Shown piece by piece: positions 45,802 through 58,692 of a DNA stretch of 64,000 nucleotides (the first letter of the stretch is position 1; each line of letters begins with the position of its first letter). A model generated the notes under the pieces. It saw nothing but the letters and a program-made list of their open reading frames with translations. It ran no database searches and was not told the DNA's origin. Made by a program: the position numbers and the translations under genes. The stretch spans positions 45,492-109,491 of the forward strand of contig JADGKB010000043.1 of the NCBI GenBank assembly GCA_027604185.1, in the 5' to 3' direction. This stretch comes from Boothiomyces macroporosus (Eukaryota; Chytridiomycota; Chytridiomycetes; Rhizophydiales; Terramycetaceae).

Positions 45802-46963
45802 ATGGAAGAGTGCCCAACCGAAATTGCACTTTTAATATTACAATATTTATCCCACCATGATATAATCTCGCTATGCGATATAAACAGTCACTGGCAAAAG
45901 ATGAAGAGCGATGACCGGCTGTGGAGAATCAAATGCGAGGAATTCAAGTTTGATTATAAAAAGAACTGCGCTTTTCAGAATTTCCAAGAGAATTATGTAA
46001 AGTACAGATGTTGCCTGGGAGAGTATCGGGAAATGAAAATAATCACAATGTAATATTTGCTAACGCAGGCGGTTGAGAAACTGGTTAGATCGGAACGGAT
46101 TGAAAGATATTATCAACACACTATTACCACCTGCGCCGTATGAAATACTGGACGGGATCGATTATACTTCTAGTTTAGGACAGCTATGTATGTTTTACCA
46201 CTTATTCTCCAGAGGTCAATCCCAAGGACCTGGATTATTCGGTTCATATATGGTCTACAATGACTTTAACACTATTCTATTAGCCAGTATCAAAACAGTC
46301 CATAATTTCACGTTCTTTGGAAAATCTCTTCATGGACGGCCGAGTTACTTGCTGCAAACCAGTCTCAAGGAACCAAATTATGACTGCGCTTTCCTATATG
46401 CAAGTGGACATTCGTTTTTCAATCGGGGAAGCTTCAAGTCGTTCATAAACAAGTATGTGGAGGATTTGGAAAATGGAAGATTCAATGTGGAAGAGGGGAG
46501 GATATCTAGCTTTCCAAATTATGGGCCAAACACAGCAGTAGGAGAAATCTGCAACGGTAGTTTATATTTGATATCCAGGATTGAGGGTTTCTTGTTCATC
46601 TATACCTTCCCTGGATAGCCCTGAAATGGTTTACTATTACAGGATATCCATAGAATTCTTTCCAGAATTATCCAAATATAAAGCCTGCCAACTGAAAAAA
46701 CGAGATTGGCTGTTAACATTTAAATCAGGAAAACAGGAAACAGTATGTGGAGAAGGAGTAATCGGATTATTTCCCAGATTCTCAGGTAATCTTGTACTAA
46801 TTCTGAAACCCAAAAATTCTTTTCATATTGTTCTGCAGCTGGAAATAGAGATGATGATCCCATTTTATCGTTTGAAGGATACCTCACATTTGTATCCCAA
46901 AATCAAGAGTTCCGAGTCACAGTTCCCCGATTTACATTTGAACAAGTTTCCATTAGCAACTAA
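45802..46963 (+). CDS. FBXO3/SKIP16-like F-box protein with SMI1-like and ApaG domains
   Basis: A 366-residue putative SCF substrate receptor. An F-box occupies residues 1-45 (CPTEIALLILQYLSHHDIISL, then WRIKCEEF). A SMI1/KNR4-like part follows (PYEILDGIDYTSSLGQL). The C-terminal ApaG domain shows YYYRISIEFFPE, CQLKKRDWLLTF, VCGEGVIGLFPRF and FRVTVPRFTF. Introns: 46050-46068, 46557-46578 and 46786-46805. The third must end in TG: only then does the frame give FFSYCSAAGNR and SFEGYLTFVS, as ApaG requires, and reach a stop overlapping AATAAA at 46962-46967. The order F-box, SMI1, ApaG is that of FBXO3. The substrate is unknown. Confidence 0.78.
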
Positions 46964-47104
46964 TAAACCTAATTGTATGATAAAAGTAGGGAGCTTTGTT
47001 CACCGTCTATTTTGATTACATCCTCACTCATAGTATCTGGATGGCTTGATTAACAGATTAAACTTTAACTTGACCAAACTTTAATTTTGACTTTGCAGAT
47101 CTAA

Positions 47105-49166
47105 ATGTTTAAAAACGCAAAAGCAGCAGACATTTACAAAAAAATATCTTCAATTCCAATTTACAGCGGGATCAGCCAAATCAAGGAAACGGAAAATTCC
47201 TTGTTTATTACTGCGACACTCTCTGGCAAGGACTTTGCCAGGGCATCTAAAATCTCTTCAATTCAAAATATTGTTTATGATTTATCAACTAAAGAAGCCA
47301 CCATTGGGTTTCCTGCTGAAATACCAGAGTCGAACGGGCTTTGTTCAATCAGTCCCAGTGGCAAATTACAGGCAATTCTCAAAACTATCGGCGAGGAGCG
47401 ATATGTTGAAATTAGTGGAACTACCAAAAAATCAATCAAAGTTACAAAATCCCATGGCCCATTCTACAACGATGATTACTTTGGATGTATTAATTGGTCT
47501 GAAGATGAGTCAAAGATTGTTTATGTTGCGGAAGAAACCAAACCAACTGAAGACAATCAATACGAGTACCTGTACGATCCAGGTGAAGGATATACTGGAA
47601 AAAGAACGGCCAAGGCAGTAATAGTGGATTTGTTGAATGATAGCATCAATGTGTTGAATTTGCCATTCTTTGGTATATCGCAACCATTATTTGCTGCAAA
47701 TAGCCTATTTTTTGTCGGTGTTGAGTCTCAACCACTTCAATTAGGAATCAAATACTGCGCAAACAGGCACACTGCTTTATATAGAGCTGATTTGGATGGC
47801 GGAAATTTGAAAAGGTTGACAACGGAAGGGGTTAATGCGAAATACCCTTTAGTCACTCCAGATGGGAAATCCTTGGTATACTTGTCAAACCCTACTTTGG
47901 GACCTCATGATTCTTGTTGCCAGCTTTTATGCTTGGATTTAGAATCAGAGGTAGAATCAGTAGTTGTTCCATACGTCCAGGAAGCTAATTCAGATTTCGT
48001 AGGACTATTTTCGTTAAAGTTAAAGCCAAATTGCTGGATCAATTACGAAGGCCATGTGATATTGCTAGTTAATGCCATTCAAAAATGCAGAAATGTTATT
48101 TTAGCTGTTGACTTGTCCACTAAAACCGTAATGAATTTAACCCTTGGTATGGAGTCTTGGAATTTATTTGCAACCACGCCATCTGGAAGAGTATTAGCTG
48201 CAAGATCTTCTCCGTCAAATCCTACAAGTCTAATGGCACTGCAATATGGTGCTGATAAAGAATGGACAGCAATTGACGATTCTTCAGAGAAGCGTATATT
48301 TAGATTAACATAGTTCCGCTTTCCTACGAACATTATGCAATCCCAGGAGAAACTGCGGACACTAATGAAGTAGTAATTATAAAAGGAGAAAATGGACAAT
48401 TTGAAGGAAAGTCTCCTTTGATAGTTATGCCACATGGAGGGCCACACTCTGCAAATACAATCGATTTCAATTCAACTGTTGCTTCTTTTGCAATGTTGGG
48501 ATACACTTGTATGCTTGTCAACTACACTGGTTCAACAGGCTACGGAAACAAGTCTATTTAGTAATAATTTATTAATATCAGTGCTCTAGTTGGTCAAATA
48601 GGCACATTAGATATCAATGATGTGCATTCGGCAGCAGTATGGGCGAAAGCTACCCAAAATGTAGACAATGAGAATGTTTACCTGTTTGGTGGATCTCATG
48701 GAGGATTCATTTTGGGACATCTCATCACTAGGTATCCAGACTTCTACACTGCTGCGTGCATGAGAAATCCCGTTGTTAATGTTGGAGCGATGGTATCTAA
48801 TTCAGATATTCCAGATTGGTGTTTTGCTGAAGCAGGCTTACCATTTGATCCTAGATCCATGGATCCACTATCTCCTGCACGTACGCCTTATCTAACATAG
48901 ATTATAAAACAATGTACGAAGCTAGTCCAGTAAGTCACTTGAAAGATAAAGTATCTCCTGTTCTGATGATGCTTGGCGACGGCGACAGAAGAGTGCCACC
49001 TAGTCAAGGGCTGCGTTTTGTTGAAACTTTGAAAGGAAAAGGATTTGATGCGCATACTTTAATGTTTCCAAAAGTCGGCCATGCTCTCGACACTTTTGAC
49101 GCTCAAAGATATGGTTTTGAAGCAAGTGCTGCATTTTTCTTGAAATATTATAAATCATATGAATAA
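47105..49166 (+). CDS. APEH: Acylaminoacyl-peptidase (prolyl oligopeptidase family S9C)
   Basis: A 666-residue serine peptidase that removes N-acylated residues from peptides. A seven-blade propeller fills residues 1-410 (NWSEDESKIVYVAEE, GYTGKRTAKAVIVD, DPGEGYTG). The hydrolase domain has VMPHGGPHS (oxyanion), NYTGSTGYG, the nucleophile in LFGGSHGGFILGHL, then MRNPVVNVGAM, the acidic residue in LGDGDRRVPPSQG, and the catalytic His in PKVGHAL. Introns: 48294-48313, 48561-48581, 48881-48900. The stop overlaps AATAAA. Length and motif order match animal and plant acylaminoacyl peptidases. Confidence 0.93.
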
Positions 49167-49269
49167 ATACGTTTCAAAAACAGCCCTAGTATTATCAATA
49201 ATTTATTGAATAATTATTCAGTCATTAAGTTGGTATATGAAATATTATTCTGAGAGACGTCCATTCTTT

Positions 49270-52200
49270 TCACCTATAGTTAGATTCAGTAACCTTTTGT
49301 ATCAAATTCCTTTCTTGCGCGTTTTGTATTAGGGCTTTCCAAATAGCGTCAGTACATAAAGTGTCTCTATTACCCAAAACAATCAGAGTATATCTGGCAC
49401 GAGTTAAAGCAACATTCTACGGTTAGTATGTATTACAATTCTTCTTTCATCACTTAGAAACCCAACCGAGCTATCTCTACTTGCTCTAACACAACTCAAA
49501 ATTATAATATCTTTTTCTTGTCCTTGAAAACCATCCACCTAATATTAACGGCTATTACAGTATTAATATCAATGTAATTTAATATTCGATCCCCAAACGT
49601 TCTTCTGAATGCTCTTCGGAGCTGTCGAATCTGCTCTTTGTAAAAAGAAATAATTCCAATTTTGTGTCCAAACTTTATGTCTGGAAAGTGATACGCCAAT
49701 AGTTGAATAAGTGTAACACAAATCCCTACTTCATTCATGTTGTAGGTGGATAGATATTTTGATTTTTCTTCTTTTCCGGCAACATCTATAAACAAAAATG
49801 GCTTGAAGGCAGTTTTTTGGTGCCAAATCGCCTTTCGATCTTCTATCATTCCTGGAGCATCTTTCAAGAGACCCTTGTAAAATTGCCTGCTAGGGAAGAT
49901 TGAAATTTCAGGGTGCATACGATATTGAGTTTTCAATAAGCACACAATTTCTGGGTTATTGGTAAGTAATCGTTGGAACAGTGATCGATCGTAACCTAAT
50001 TTAATTGCTACTTGAGATTTGATTGTCGGCGGAAGCTGTTGTGGATCTCCGACCAAAATACATTTTGTGCATCCATATCTGAGGGGAATTAAAGTACTTA
50101 ATTCAACTGCTTGACAGGCTTCGTCAATAATAACTGTTTCAAAACTACACCCTCTCAGCTCCACCAAACAATCATGTCCAGAACCACTTAGCGTACTCAA
50201 AACAATATCTGCTCGCACTAAAATGGTTTGTCTGACTTTTGCCTTTTCCTTTTCAAAATCTGCAGAAGCTCCCCGCTGTTCATCATACAGTTTTTCCTGG
50301 AGCATCTTAATTTCACCTGTTAATTTTCCAATATGTGCTGCAACAGTAGTATCTGTTGGATCTTTGATTTCCTTTTTCCTCCACAATTCTCGTTGCTCTT
50401 TAACCATTGCCAACGCTTTCGCGGTCTCTGTCACAGAGTTGTTTGTGCGATTTGCAAACTGCTTTTCTACCAAAGCATCCTGTAATTAGAAAAACTATAC
50501 CAAGCTAATAGAAATGACATCGTTGTGGATTGAAGATGCATTTCCAATTCTAACAATATTTGGACGATAAATCTTGCCATTGTAATCCAATATCCCTTGC
50601 ATTAGTCTTCTGGTAATTTCGTCAATCGCTGCATTTGATGGTGCACATATGAGCAGTCGTTTATTAACTCTTCCTGGATACTGATCCATCTTGGAATGTG
50701 AATAATTTGTAGGAATTGCAATCACTTCTTTTGGAATCTGCAATGCTGAAATAATTGCCAACAAGGTCCTGGTTTTCCCTAAAGTCAAAAAATGTTACCT
50801 GTCCCAGGAGGACCTTGAATAAGTACAAATCCAAGTTTTTGATTTACTGCGCAATACAAAGCCTCTGCCTGTGATTCATTCACTCCGAGTTTTTCTATAT
50901 AATGATCAAGTTTCAACCGATCAGGCTTCATAAATGTCGCCGTTTTGGAAGGATTAATAATGTTTGGAAGCATCATGTATGATCCCATTTTCACCAAAGT
51001 ATTGTATTCACGAATGTATGTGGTAAGCGACATGACTAACTTTGCCTCCCACTTGGTATGTGGCCTAATATTTGGGGTATTTCTGGTGTTATCGCCTTTG
51101 AGACTGAGCTTGCATGTTAAATTGTAGACTTTAAGTTTCTTTTGGACCGCTTTGACAAATACCAATATGGTAACGCCTGATTCGTCTGTCAAGCAAAGAA
51201 ACGAATTTTCATTCCAGTTTTCTTGTTTGTAATCAAATTCTGTCATTGAAAATTTGACTTCGTGCGAAGTGTCGATAATTTGAATAGTTTCCAGATAAAG
51301 CACATAGGACTCTTTGTCTTGCAGTTGCTTTAGTTCTTGTGCAAACTGTGTCTGGCATTCAATCATTAGTAATGGTTCAAATGCTTTGATATACAGTGAT
51401 GGGTTAGCGAATGTCAAAGGGATTTCCTGAAAATCTTTAAAGTTCACTTGCGGTTCAACAGTGTCTAGATTCCATTGCAACACGGTATCAAAGAATTGCT
51501 CCATTCTAATCGCCCCCTTTGTTTCTTTTGGCAAGTTATTCGGGACACTAATAGGCTGACCAAGTTTAAATCTTCGATCCAACGGAACTTCAATCCGCTT
51601 AATACTTCTACGTTCCTTTTCTGGCTCTTCTTCAACTGGTTGCGGTGACGACTCTCTATATCTTTTCCTGTTTAGAACAGTAGTAGTTTCTGGAACAGAG
51701 TGTTTGAGTTCATTTTTGCGTCTTTCCATCCTTACTTCCTCCTTTAATTGACCCAGTAAAGATGATGACTTTTTTGTGTCTGTTTTTCGAGGAATTGGTA
51801 TCACTGGCTGGAAATTTGTTGATTTTATAGGAATAATCTTTTCTGGAAGGCGTGTTTGGGATAAATGGGAAGGAATAGAGCTTTTGGAAATGTCAGAATT
51901 TTGAATCATTTTCCACAATTGGTCCGTATAGGCACTGGATGCATCGAAAGAAGGTTTTTTTGAAGGATGAAGCATTGAACTGTCAATTGGTTCAAAATAT
52001 GACCTTTTCTTTTCTTGTTTTGGGAATAATAATTTCCACAATTGCTCTTTTTGGCTGTTGTTCATGGCTTTGTCATGAATTTTTTGGACTACATCCCGGT
52101 TAGGGCCGATAAGATCATCTGGGTTGTCAACATTGCTACATGTATCAATAACTATCTTTGCCACAATATAATTAATTTCATGTTCGGAAGTTTCGAGCCA

Positions 52201-54462
52201 ACTGCTCAAGGCATTGAGCACATCATTTACCCAATCTGCTAAAAACTTTTTTTCGTCTCCAATTCGCCTAGCCATGGTGGTAACATTGCTTGAAAAGGTT
52301 TTCATCGTCTGTATCACATCTTTAGCATAAAACTCCACGCCATCCATTTCAGTTTTTAAAATCTTTTTCCAATTTGCTAAATTAGCCAATATCCTATTGC
52401 ACAGCAAAAACACCGACAGCCAAAATGTCTTGGCATTTGAATCGATTCGAATTTCTTTGTTTGGGAATATCAGCTTGAAGTATGCAGACAACACCACCAT
52501 AAATGGTTTTATAGTTGCGTGGACTATAAAACCACCTTCAATATTGCGATCCAGCTTTCGTACCAGATCCAATATCACAGATGTATCAATTTTACCCTGA
52601 CTGATAAAAGTTGATAGTGAATATTCAAATGAATCCTGGCCAGTAATGTGTTTCAACAATCCTTTAATCTTGGATTGTATTCCACGATCATTAAATGTAA
52701 GTAATTCCAAAGTTGTCTTCAAGTCAAAGATAATATCATTGTTAATCAAGTTTGCAATATTTGTAGATACAATTCGGAGTGAGTCCCAGTATCTAGCGCT
52801 TTTAGCAATATTGGCTTGTTTTCCTGTGTAACACAATCTACTAAATACATTCAATAATTCCTCCACGTGATCATTAGGAATATTCCAGTCACTTAATCCA
52901 CTCCATAAATCTGAATGTTCCACAATGCTGGTTTTTTCTGAATTTTCCACCTTGTTTTTATACAATGCCAGTAAATCTTTTTTGATGATTTGATAAAATA
53001 TTGGATACAGTGATTTCATGACTGGTTTGTATTTCTTACTCTGAAAACAGTATAGTATCGCGGCTTGGGTATCAATTGGGCAATAGCTCGACTTTGATAT
53101 TGAAATTAGTTTATCATACAGTATTTGGAGAAATTCGCTGGACCATGATGAGGAAAGGACAAGCAACTTTTTCACCACCCCCTCCAACCAATAGTTATCC
53201 GAAACGATTGCACAGATATTGGTTATCCAAGATAGAGATAGAGTTCTTCTCTTGTATAGCAATTCGTCGTTTTCGTTCTCTACTGTAATCATTTCAAACA
53301 TTGGTGAGTTGTAAATTGAATCGACCAGATCGTAACCGATTTCTGTTGAAAACTTTGTTCTAACCCAATTACATGGTGTATTTTTCAATATAAATTCGAA
53401 AAAGGCCAGTCTTTCCCACAGATTTCCAGTTTCGTTTTTCAAAAAGGAAGTAATAATTAGCAGGTCCGGATCGGTAGTTGAAAGTGAAAGATATTCTGAT
53501 AAATCACTGTCATTTATACTTCCCAAGATTGTTGTCAAAGGTAGCCATGCGATTGATTTGTCTCTAAATACGTTAAATGGTGGCAGTTGATAATTAATAT
53601 TATCCATGGGCAATTTGTAAAGTTCTTTTACCATCTTGAACAGAAAAGAAAGTACTGGCACAACATCCTTTTTATCTTTTATAGTGTACTCTGAAGTGGT
53701 TGTACTATAGCATTTCAAAGCCCATTCTCTTACTACCTGATCTTTGTGTATTGCTAGGTACAAAAAGCCTGGGTTAGAACTACATACTCGTTTTAATTGG
53801 ACCTTTTAACAAGAGATTTTTGAACTGGACAGCATGATTCATCACTTTGACAAATAAACCATCCAAAATCTCGTTAGTAAGAATCAAAGGCTCCACAAGA
53901 ACTTCATGAATAATAGGAAACGAATGGTGACGGATTTGTTTGTGCTTTTCCGGTGTTTCAGCAGCTTCAAAGCTAGATATCATTCTACGTAAATTGGTAA
54001 CATACACTTTCATAAAGTCCCTCTGTCTTTCAAAGTTGAATTCATTCACGATATCCTGTCTATGGTTAAAACAAAAACAACATTATATTTACATTTTCCT
54101 GACCGAATATTGGAGGATAAATTTCCAGAAACTGTTTCCAGCAAGCTATATTAAAAAAACCAAACCATGAAATGCGGTAATACAATTTGGACACATTGAT
54201 AAATTCATCCGCAATACAGAGTACATCTTTTGAATAGCTTGATCTGGATTCTTGAATGAAAATAATTCAAACAACTCGCATACATCCGGAAATTCATGTA
54301 GAAAATGTTGGTCTGTCAATGACAGAATGTAGTAACAGCAATTTTCCAAGAATTCTATATTATTTTGATTTTACTGATTCTTAATTCGTTATCGTATGGC
54401 TGTCTAGTGTGCTGCCGGAGACTAATTTGAAATTCTTCCTTGGTAACCTTTGGTGCAGACAT
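49270..54462 (-). CDS. SEN1: SEN1/senataxin-type superfamily 1 helicase
   Basis: A 1,676-residue helicase for transcription termination and R-loop resolution. The N-terminal 850 residues are alpha-helical, as in Sen1 (ACWKQFLEIYPPIFGQ, VREWALKCY). A disordered linker follows. The helicase core has LIQGPPGTGKTRTLLAI (motif I), LICAPSNAAIDEI (Ia), IIDEACQAVE (II), LVGDPQQLPPT (III), LKTQYRMHPEI (IV), DTVDGFQGQEKDIIILSCVR-like (V) and NVALTRARY (VI). Eight introns: 54355-54374, 54146-54165, 54060-54081, 53769-53787, 50779-50798, 50480-50500, 49539-49558, 49417-49436. The intron at 50779 splits the Walker A glycine. It supports a nuclear role with RNA polymerase II. Confidence 0.93.
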
Positions 54463-54573
54463 AAGATTGCAAGCAAAAATTTCAAGATAAAAAAATATCG
54501 AAATGGAAGAGTAAAATCAAACTAAGGTAGTCAAAAACAGTTTTTAAGTTCATTTGAGCTGTTCAAGCGAGGA

Positions 54574-55643
54574 ATGACCATTGGGCGGTTGTCAAATATT
54601 CCAATTGCGGATATGGACGAATTTGTACTTTCATTGGAGAGGAAGCCAACAGAGCAAGTAGACTCACTGTTCAAGACAAAGCACCCAGAGATAAACCAGG
54701 AATGGGATATGATTTCTTATTATGAGCAGTTGCTTAAAAGCAGCGAACTAACGAAAAGTCGATTGTATGAACAAATAGAGCAAAACAGATATACAATTAG
54801 GGATCATATGAATAAGAATATAAAATTACAAGAGCAGAATGAAGAGTTGCTACTGGAAAAACAGAAACTTAAAGAGCAAGTGTTCAAATTAACAAAAATA
54901 CTGGAAGGGAAATCAAAAAATATGCTGGAGCTGGAATCCAAACTGAAAACAACTACGGATTCAAATTCAAAGTTGGAGGAGGAAAATACGTTATTGAACA
55001 GTCAATTAAAGATAGCAACAGACAAAGTAGATTCGTTGAATCTGCAGATTACAGAAATACCTAAATCCAACTACCAAGTGTGCCCTCCATGGGAATTAAA
55101 TCCCAAAGACTGCTTGAACTATGGATACAATAATGAAAAGCCTCAGGGTATTGATGATAATGTATGGAAGGTGTTTAACCAATATCAAAAAAATGATTTG
55201 CTGGATTTCCACTCTCTACACTCTGCTCTTAATACCCAAGTTATCTGGCCAGAGTTTTCTTTGAAAACAATGTGGATTGTTCTTCATCAGGCTGATCAAA
55301 CAGGCCAATTTGTAGATATCAACGGATTCAACAAGTTGTGGTTGTTTGTTCATTCCATGCATGTGCTTGTGCCGAAATCAAACAATATTCTTGTATCTGA
55401 TGCGGTACGTATTATTAAGGGATATGGCTTTAAAAGTATTTGGATCAACAGAGTGATCAATAGAACCATAGGCAATCCAGGTAATTCCAGATTAATATAG
55501 AATATTTAACATGGGACCAACTTCTTCAAGTCTCGTCAATATTATTATGTTGGTGGGAAGTAATCAATACAAAGATATCCAATGGAGTCGCTATATTTGA
55601 ATATGATGAGCTAATGGGTATTGCAACAAAGCTATTATTTTAA
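54574..55643 (+). CDS. Coiled-coil plus penta-EF-hand-like protein 1
   Basis: A 349-residue protein. Residues about 45-175 are a coiled coil. The C-terminal half resembles a penta-EF-hand domain: DNVWKVFNQYQKNDLLDFHS, then WPEFSLKTMWIVLHQAD and INGFNKLWLFVHSMH, ending EYLTWDQLLQVSS. Most calcium ligands are replaced, so it may not bind calcium. A 20-nt intron lies at 55481-55500. It is the most diverged of three paralogues (also 55992 and 57199). Confidence 0.7.
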
Positions 55644-55991
55644 ATGTTTAATATAATCTCATCCACTAGGCCGTGATTATTATTCCTTAAATGGCCGCAA
55701 GATGCTTTTGGAATTCTCCTTTGCCCTGCTAATTAAGACACAGCCTCAAATCTTGCTGTGTAATTTGCGCCTCAATCTTAATGCTACCGCCTTTCTAAAC
55801 AAGCTACTATCGCCATTAAAGAACCAATTCGAATCTGTACTATAATCCAATCTCGTCAGCATATCTTTTTTTCGTTTGCGGTAATTCGGACGGTCGGTTT
55901 CAAACACCGGAAAAAAACTTAAAGAGCATGTACAAAAAAAGATGGCGAAGTTACAGTATATAAGGGCTGAATTCCAAAGGGAATTTTTAAT
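55644..55991. other. Intergenic region, 348 bp
   Basis: Between two coiled-coil/PEF paralogues. It includes the TATA element of the second. A minus-strand frame at 55746-55997 is not supported. Confidence 0.4.
55957..55964 (+). promoter_or_regulatory. TATA box of coiled-coil/PEF gene 2
   Basis: TATATAAG lies 28 bp before the ATG at 55992, at the same close distance seen for other genes in the window. Confidence 0.5.
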
Positions 55992-57071
55992 ATGCAATCG
56001 CTAGTTAATACCATTCCTACAGATTCTCTTTTCAGCAATGAAGAAGGTAACTAAAGTTTGACGTTAGAGCTCTATGAAATCCCAAAAGTCTATTCATCTA
56101 TCAAAGACATGCAACGCAACAAGACCCTCCAAAGAATAAAATTGAACAAATCACAAACTAATGATGCTCCAAAAGATTCCATTGAATACTACAAGCAAGA
56201 GCTAGAGAAAGAAAAGGCTAGCCATGTCGAAACATTGTTGCTCCTCCAAAAGATGAAGAACGAAATCAAGAATCTCAAAGAAACTAAAGAGCTTGCTACA
56301 CCATCCGACTCATCACAAGAAACAATAGTAGAACAGCTCCAAGACCAAGTAAATGACTTGTACGATTATATCGATGAACTTGAATTCAAACAAGAAGCAT
56401 TAATCCTCGAAAACAGAAACTTGACTACCGAATTAGAAGAAAAAAACGCAGAGATCGATTATTTGGAGCAAGAACTTGAAACTACAAAACTATCATTCGA
56501 TCCAAACGTTTGCTCATATCCAAAGAACGAAAAACCTCGTACTCCAATTAAACTCTTGTGTCCTGCAAAGTATAACCACCAAATCTGGGAAATATTTGTG
56601 AAAAACGATACAACTGAAAGCGGTAAATTGGATATTGGCGAATTAAAGTCTGCAATTAGTCAAGGTAAATGGCCTGCTCTGTCTCTCTTGACCTGTAAAT
56701 ACTTGGCTAGACATATAACAAAGGGAGGTGATTCCGTCAATCCTGAACAATTCCTAGAAATATGGCGATTCGTCTCTATCTGCAAGGCGGTATTTTCTCG
56801 TCATGACTCTTTGAGAAACTCCAATACTGAATGGGGACATGTCCCTTCCTATTCTCTGATGGAAGTCTTTGAAGAATTGGAAATACCAATCAGTCGAGCA
56901 GTACTAGACACTGCAGTCAAGAACTTTAGGGCACCAGATCACTTATTTACATGGGATGAATTCATTCAGTTCATTTCGATGGTTCGAATGTGGAATATGG
57001 AATTGAAAAACATGAAAATCAATCCTCATCATGTTGAGCACTTTATGTCTGTACTTTCTTGCTCTCTTTAA
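55992..57071 (+). CDS. Coiled-coil plus penta-EF-hand-like protein 2
   Basis: A 352-residue paralogue. The coiled coil spans about residues 55-155. The PEF-like part starts PAKYNHQIWEIFVKNDTTES with GKLDIGELKSAI (a degenerate first EF loop), then GKWPALSLLTCKYLARHI and EIWRFVSICKAVFSRHD, ending LFTWDEFIQFISMVRMWNME. A 21-nt intron at 56048-56068 sits within the first 20 codons. Codon usage looks more regular (many ATC, AAC, CTC) than in neighbours, suggesting high expression. A calcium or membrane-repair role is only inferred from the PEF fold. Confidence 0.75.
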
Positions 57072-57198
57072 TATATTTAATTTTATTATTTGCACTGTTA
57101 GTTGTGGTATAGATTCAGCACAGAAATGCATGCGAAATAGTGTGTTTGAAGGATTTCAGTATCAAATTAACGGATTGTAAGCAACAAAACTATTTATT

Positions 57199-58692
57199 TC
57201 AAATGCATTTAGCAACCATATTCATAAACTGTTCATACAAAATGGTAATTGCTCTGTCACCGTCAAGATCAACTCTATCAAACTCCATCATCCAAATTCT
57301 GACATTTGCATGCAAGCAGACAAATTCATCCCATGTGTATCTCATATCTAATCTTAAATATCGATTACCTGGAGTTGTCTTGTACTTTATCAAGAGCACA
57401 TTTGCTTTCTTTGGCAGTTTGATTCCAAGATCGGCTAATGACTGGGTTAAAGTTTCTGGAGTTGAATATCCCCAGATTGTTGGAGATATCCTCTTGACAT
57501 CGTATTTTTCAAACATTTTTTTACATTGCTCAACGAAATGCCACATGTTTGTGAATGCATCTGCTGGAATATAATCACCATTTCCATCATAGTTTCTAAT
57601 TAGCATAATACAGGTTTTGATTGAGAGTGGTGGCCAATGACCTTTCGCCAAAGCTTCACAAAGTTCTCCAGCATCTAAACGATATGTACCAAGCTTATCT
57701 GAAGCTAAATAAATTGGCCATAGATTCTGATCAAAGCCTTGTGGTTGGTGCAATTTCACTCCATTTCCACCTGTATTTTTGGTATATGCTACAGGGATAT
57801 TAGCATTTGATGGAGTTGGCGCAGAAGAATTTGTTCGTTGTCTCATATTTGCATTGTGCAGTTCGTTCTTTAGCCGAGCGACTTCCTTTTCGTACTTGTC
57901 TTGCAAAAACGCAGTCGAATTGTCAGCTTGTAAAACAGATATCTGATCTAGAAGATTGGAATTCTCTGATTTTAATTTTCCAACGTCTTTTTGATATTTT
58001 TCCTGCAATAGATTTAGAGAATTGTCATTCTTGTGGATATCAAGCTCAGCTTCCAAGCTTTGCACTTTATTGTGCAATTGTTCAATTTCAGCTTCCATTT
58101 TCTTTTGCAATTGCGGGTCAATGGTTGGGACAGATGGTAATGGTCTGGCATTAAGTTGCTTTTGCAATGACATTGCTTTTTCATCCAACAAGCGGTTCGC
58201 ATAGCGTTCCTGTTCTAGGATGGCGTTCAGTCTATCAATTTCTTGTTGGTTTGAGGTCAGTAACTGGGTTTGTGCAGTGAGCTCCTGAAGATAGGCATCC
58301 ATTTGTTGGTTGGCGTAGCGCTCGTCCTGCAACTGGTTTTGCAAGTCTCTAATGATGCTGTCGTTATTGTTCGTAGCATCCATTAGCTGCTTTCTTTCCC
58401 TAATTCTATCACTCTGCTCCTTCTCCAATAACCTGGATAAATCATTCTTTTTTTTCTCCAGAGCAGTCAAAAGCGAATCTTTGGTAACGCAAATCATTTG
58501 CAAATCTTCGCATTGCTTTTTCCATTGATTAATTTCTTGCTCCAATTTGGATGTTTTAGTAACATGGTCAATTTCCATATTTTGGAGGCGGTTGAGAGTC
58601 GCTTGATCTAGCCCTTGATTATTCAATGCTCCGTAACCATATGAATTTTGAGTAGTTGCTCTTGGGGGAACATTAGGTCGGTGGTTTGACAT
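57199..58692 (-). CDS. Coiled-coil plus penta-EF-hand-like protein 3
   Basis: A 497-residue, intronless paralogue in the opposite orientation. The N terminus is Asn/Pro/Gly-rich (SNHRPNVPPRATTQNSYGYG), as in classical PEF proteins. A long coiled coil (about 35-285) follows, then the PEF-like domain: QGFDQNLWPIYLASDKLGTY, RLDAGELCEAL, GHWPPLSIKTCIMLIRNYDG, NMWHFVEQCKKMFEKYD and RYTWDEFVCLHANVRIWMME. The loop NYDGNGDYI keeps more acidic ligands than in the other copies. An AATAAA overlaps the end. It converges with paralogue 2. Confidence 0.78.
   Translation of the reverse strand: MSNHRPNVPPRATTQNSYGYGALNNQGLDQATLNRLQNMEIDHVTKTSKLEQEINQWKKQCEDLQMICVTKDSLLTALEKKKNDLSRLLEKEQSDRIRERKQLMDATNNNDSIIRDLQNQLQDERYANQQMDAYLQELTAQTQLLTSNQQEIDRLNAILEQERYANRLLDEKAMSLQKQLNARPLPSVPTIDPQLQKKMEAEIEQLHNKVQSLEAELDIHKNDNSLNLLQEKYQKDVGKLKSENSNLLDQISVLQADNSTAFLQDKYEKEVARLKNELHNANMRQRTNSSAPTPSNANIPVAYTKNTGGNGVKLHQPQGFDQNLWPIYLASDKLGTYRLDAGELCEALAKGHWPPLSIKTCIMLIRNYDGNGDYIPADAFTNMWHFVEQCKKMFEKYDVKRISPTIWGYSTPETLTQSLADLGIKLPKKANVLLIKYKTTPGNRYLRLDMRYTWDEFVCLHANVRIWMMEFDRVDLDGDRAITILYEQFMNMVAKCI

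Noticed and set aside
35095..54462. A sex locus of the type transporter-HMG-helicase
   Set aside because: An HMG gene, a transporter and a helicase occur, but the transporter is ABCG and not a triose-phosphate translocator, the helicase is SEN1 and about 14 kb away, and three other HMG genes exist.
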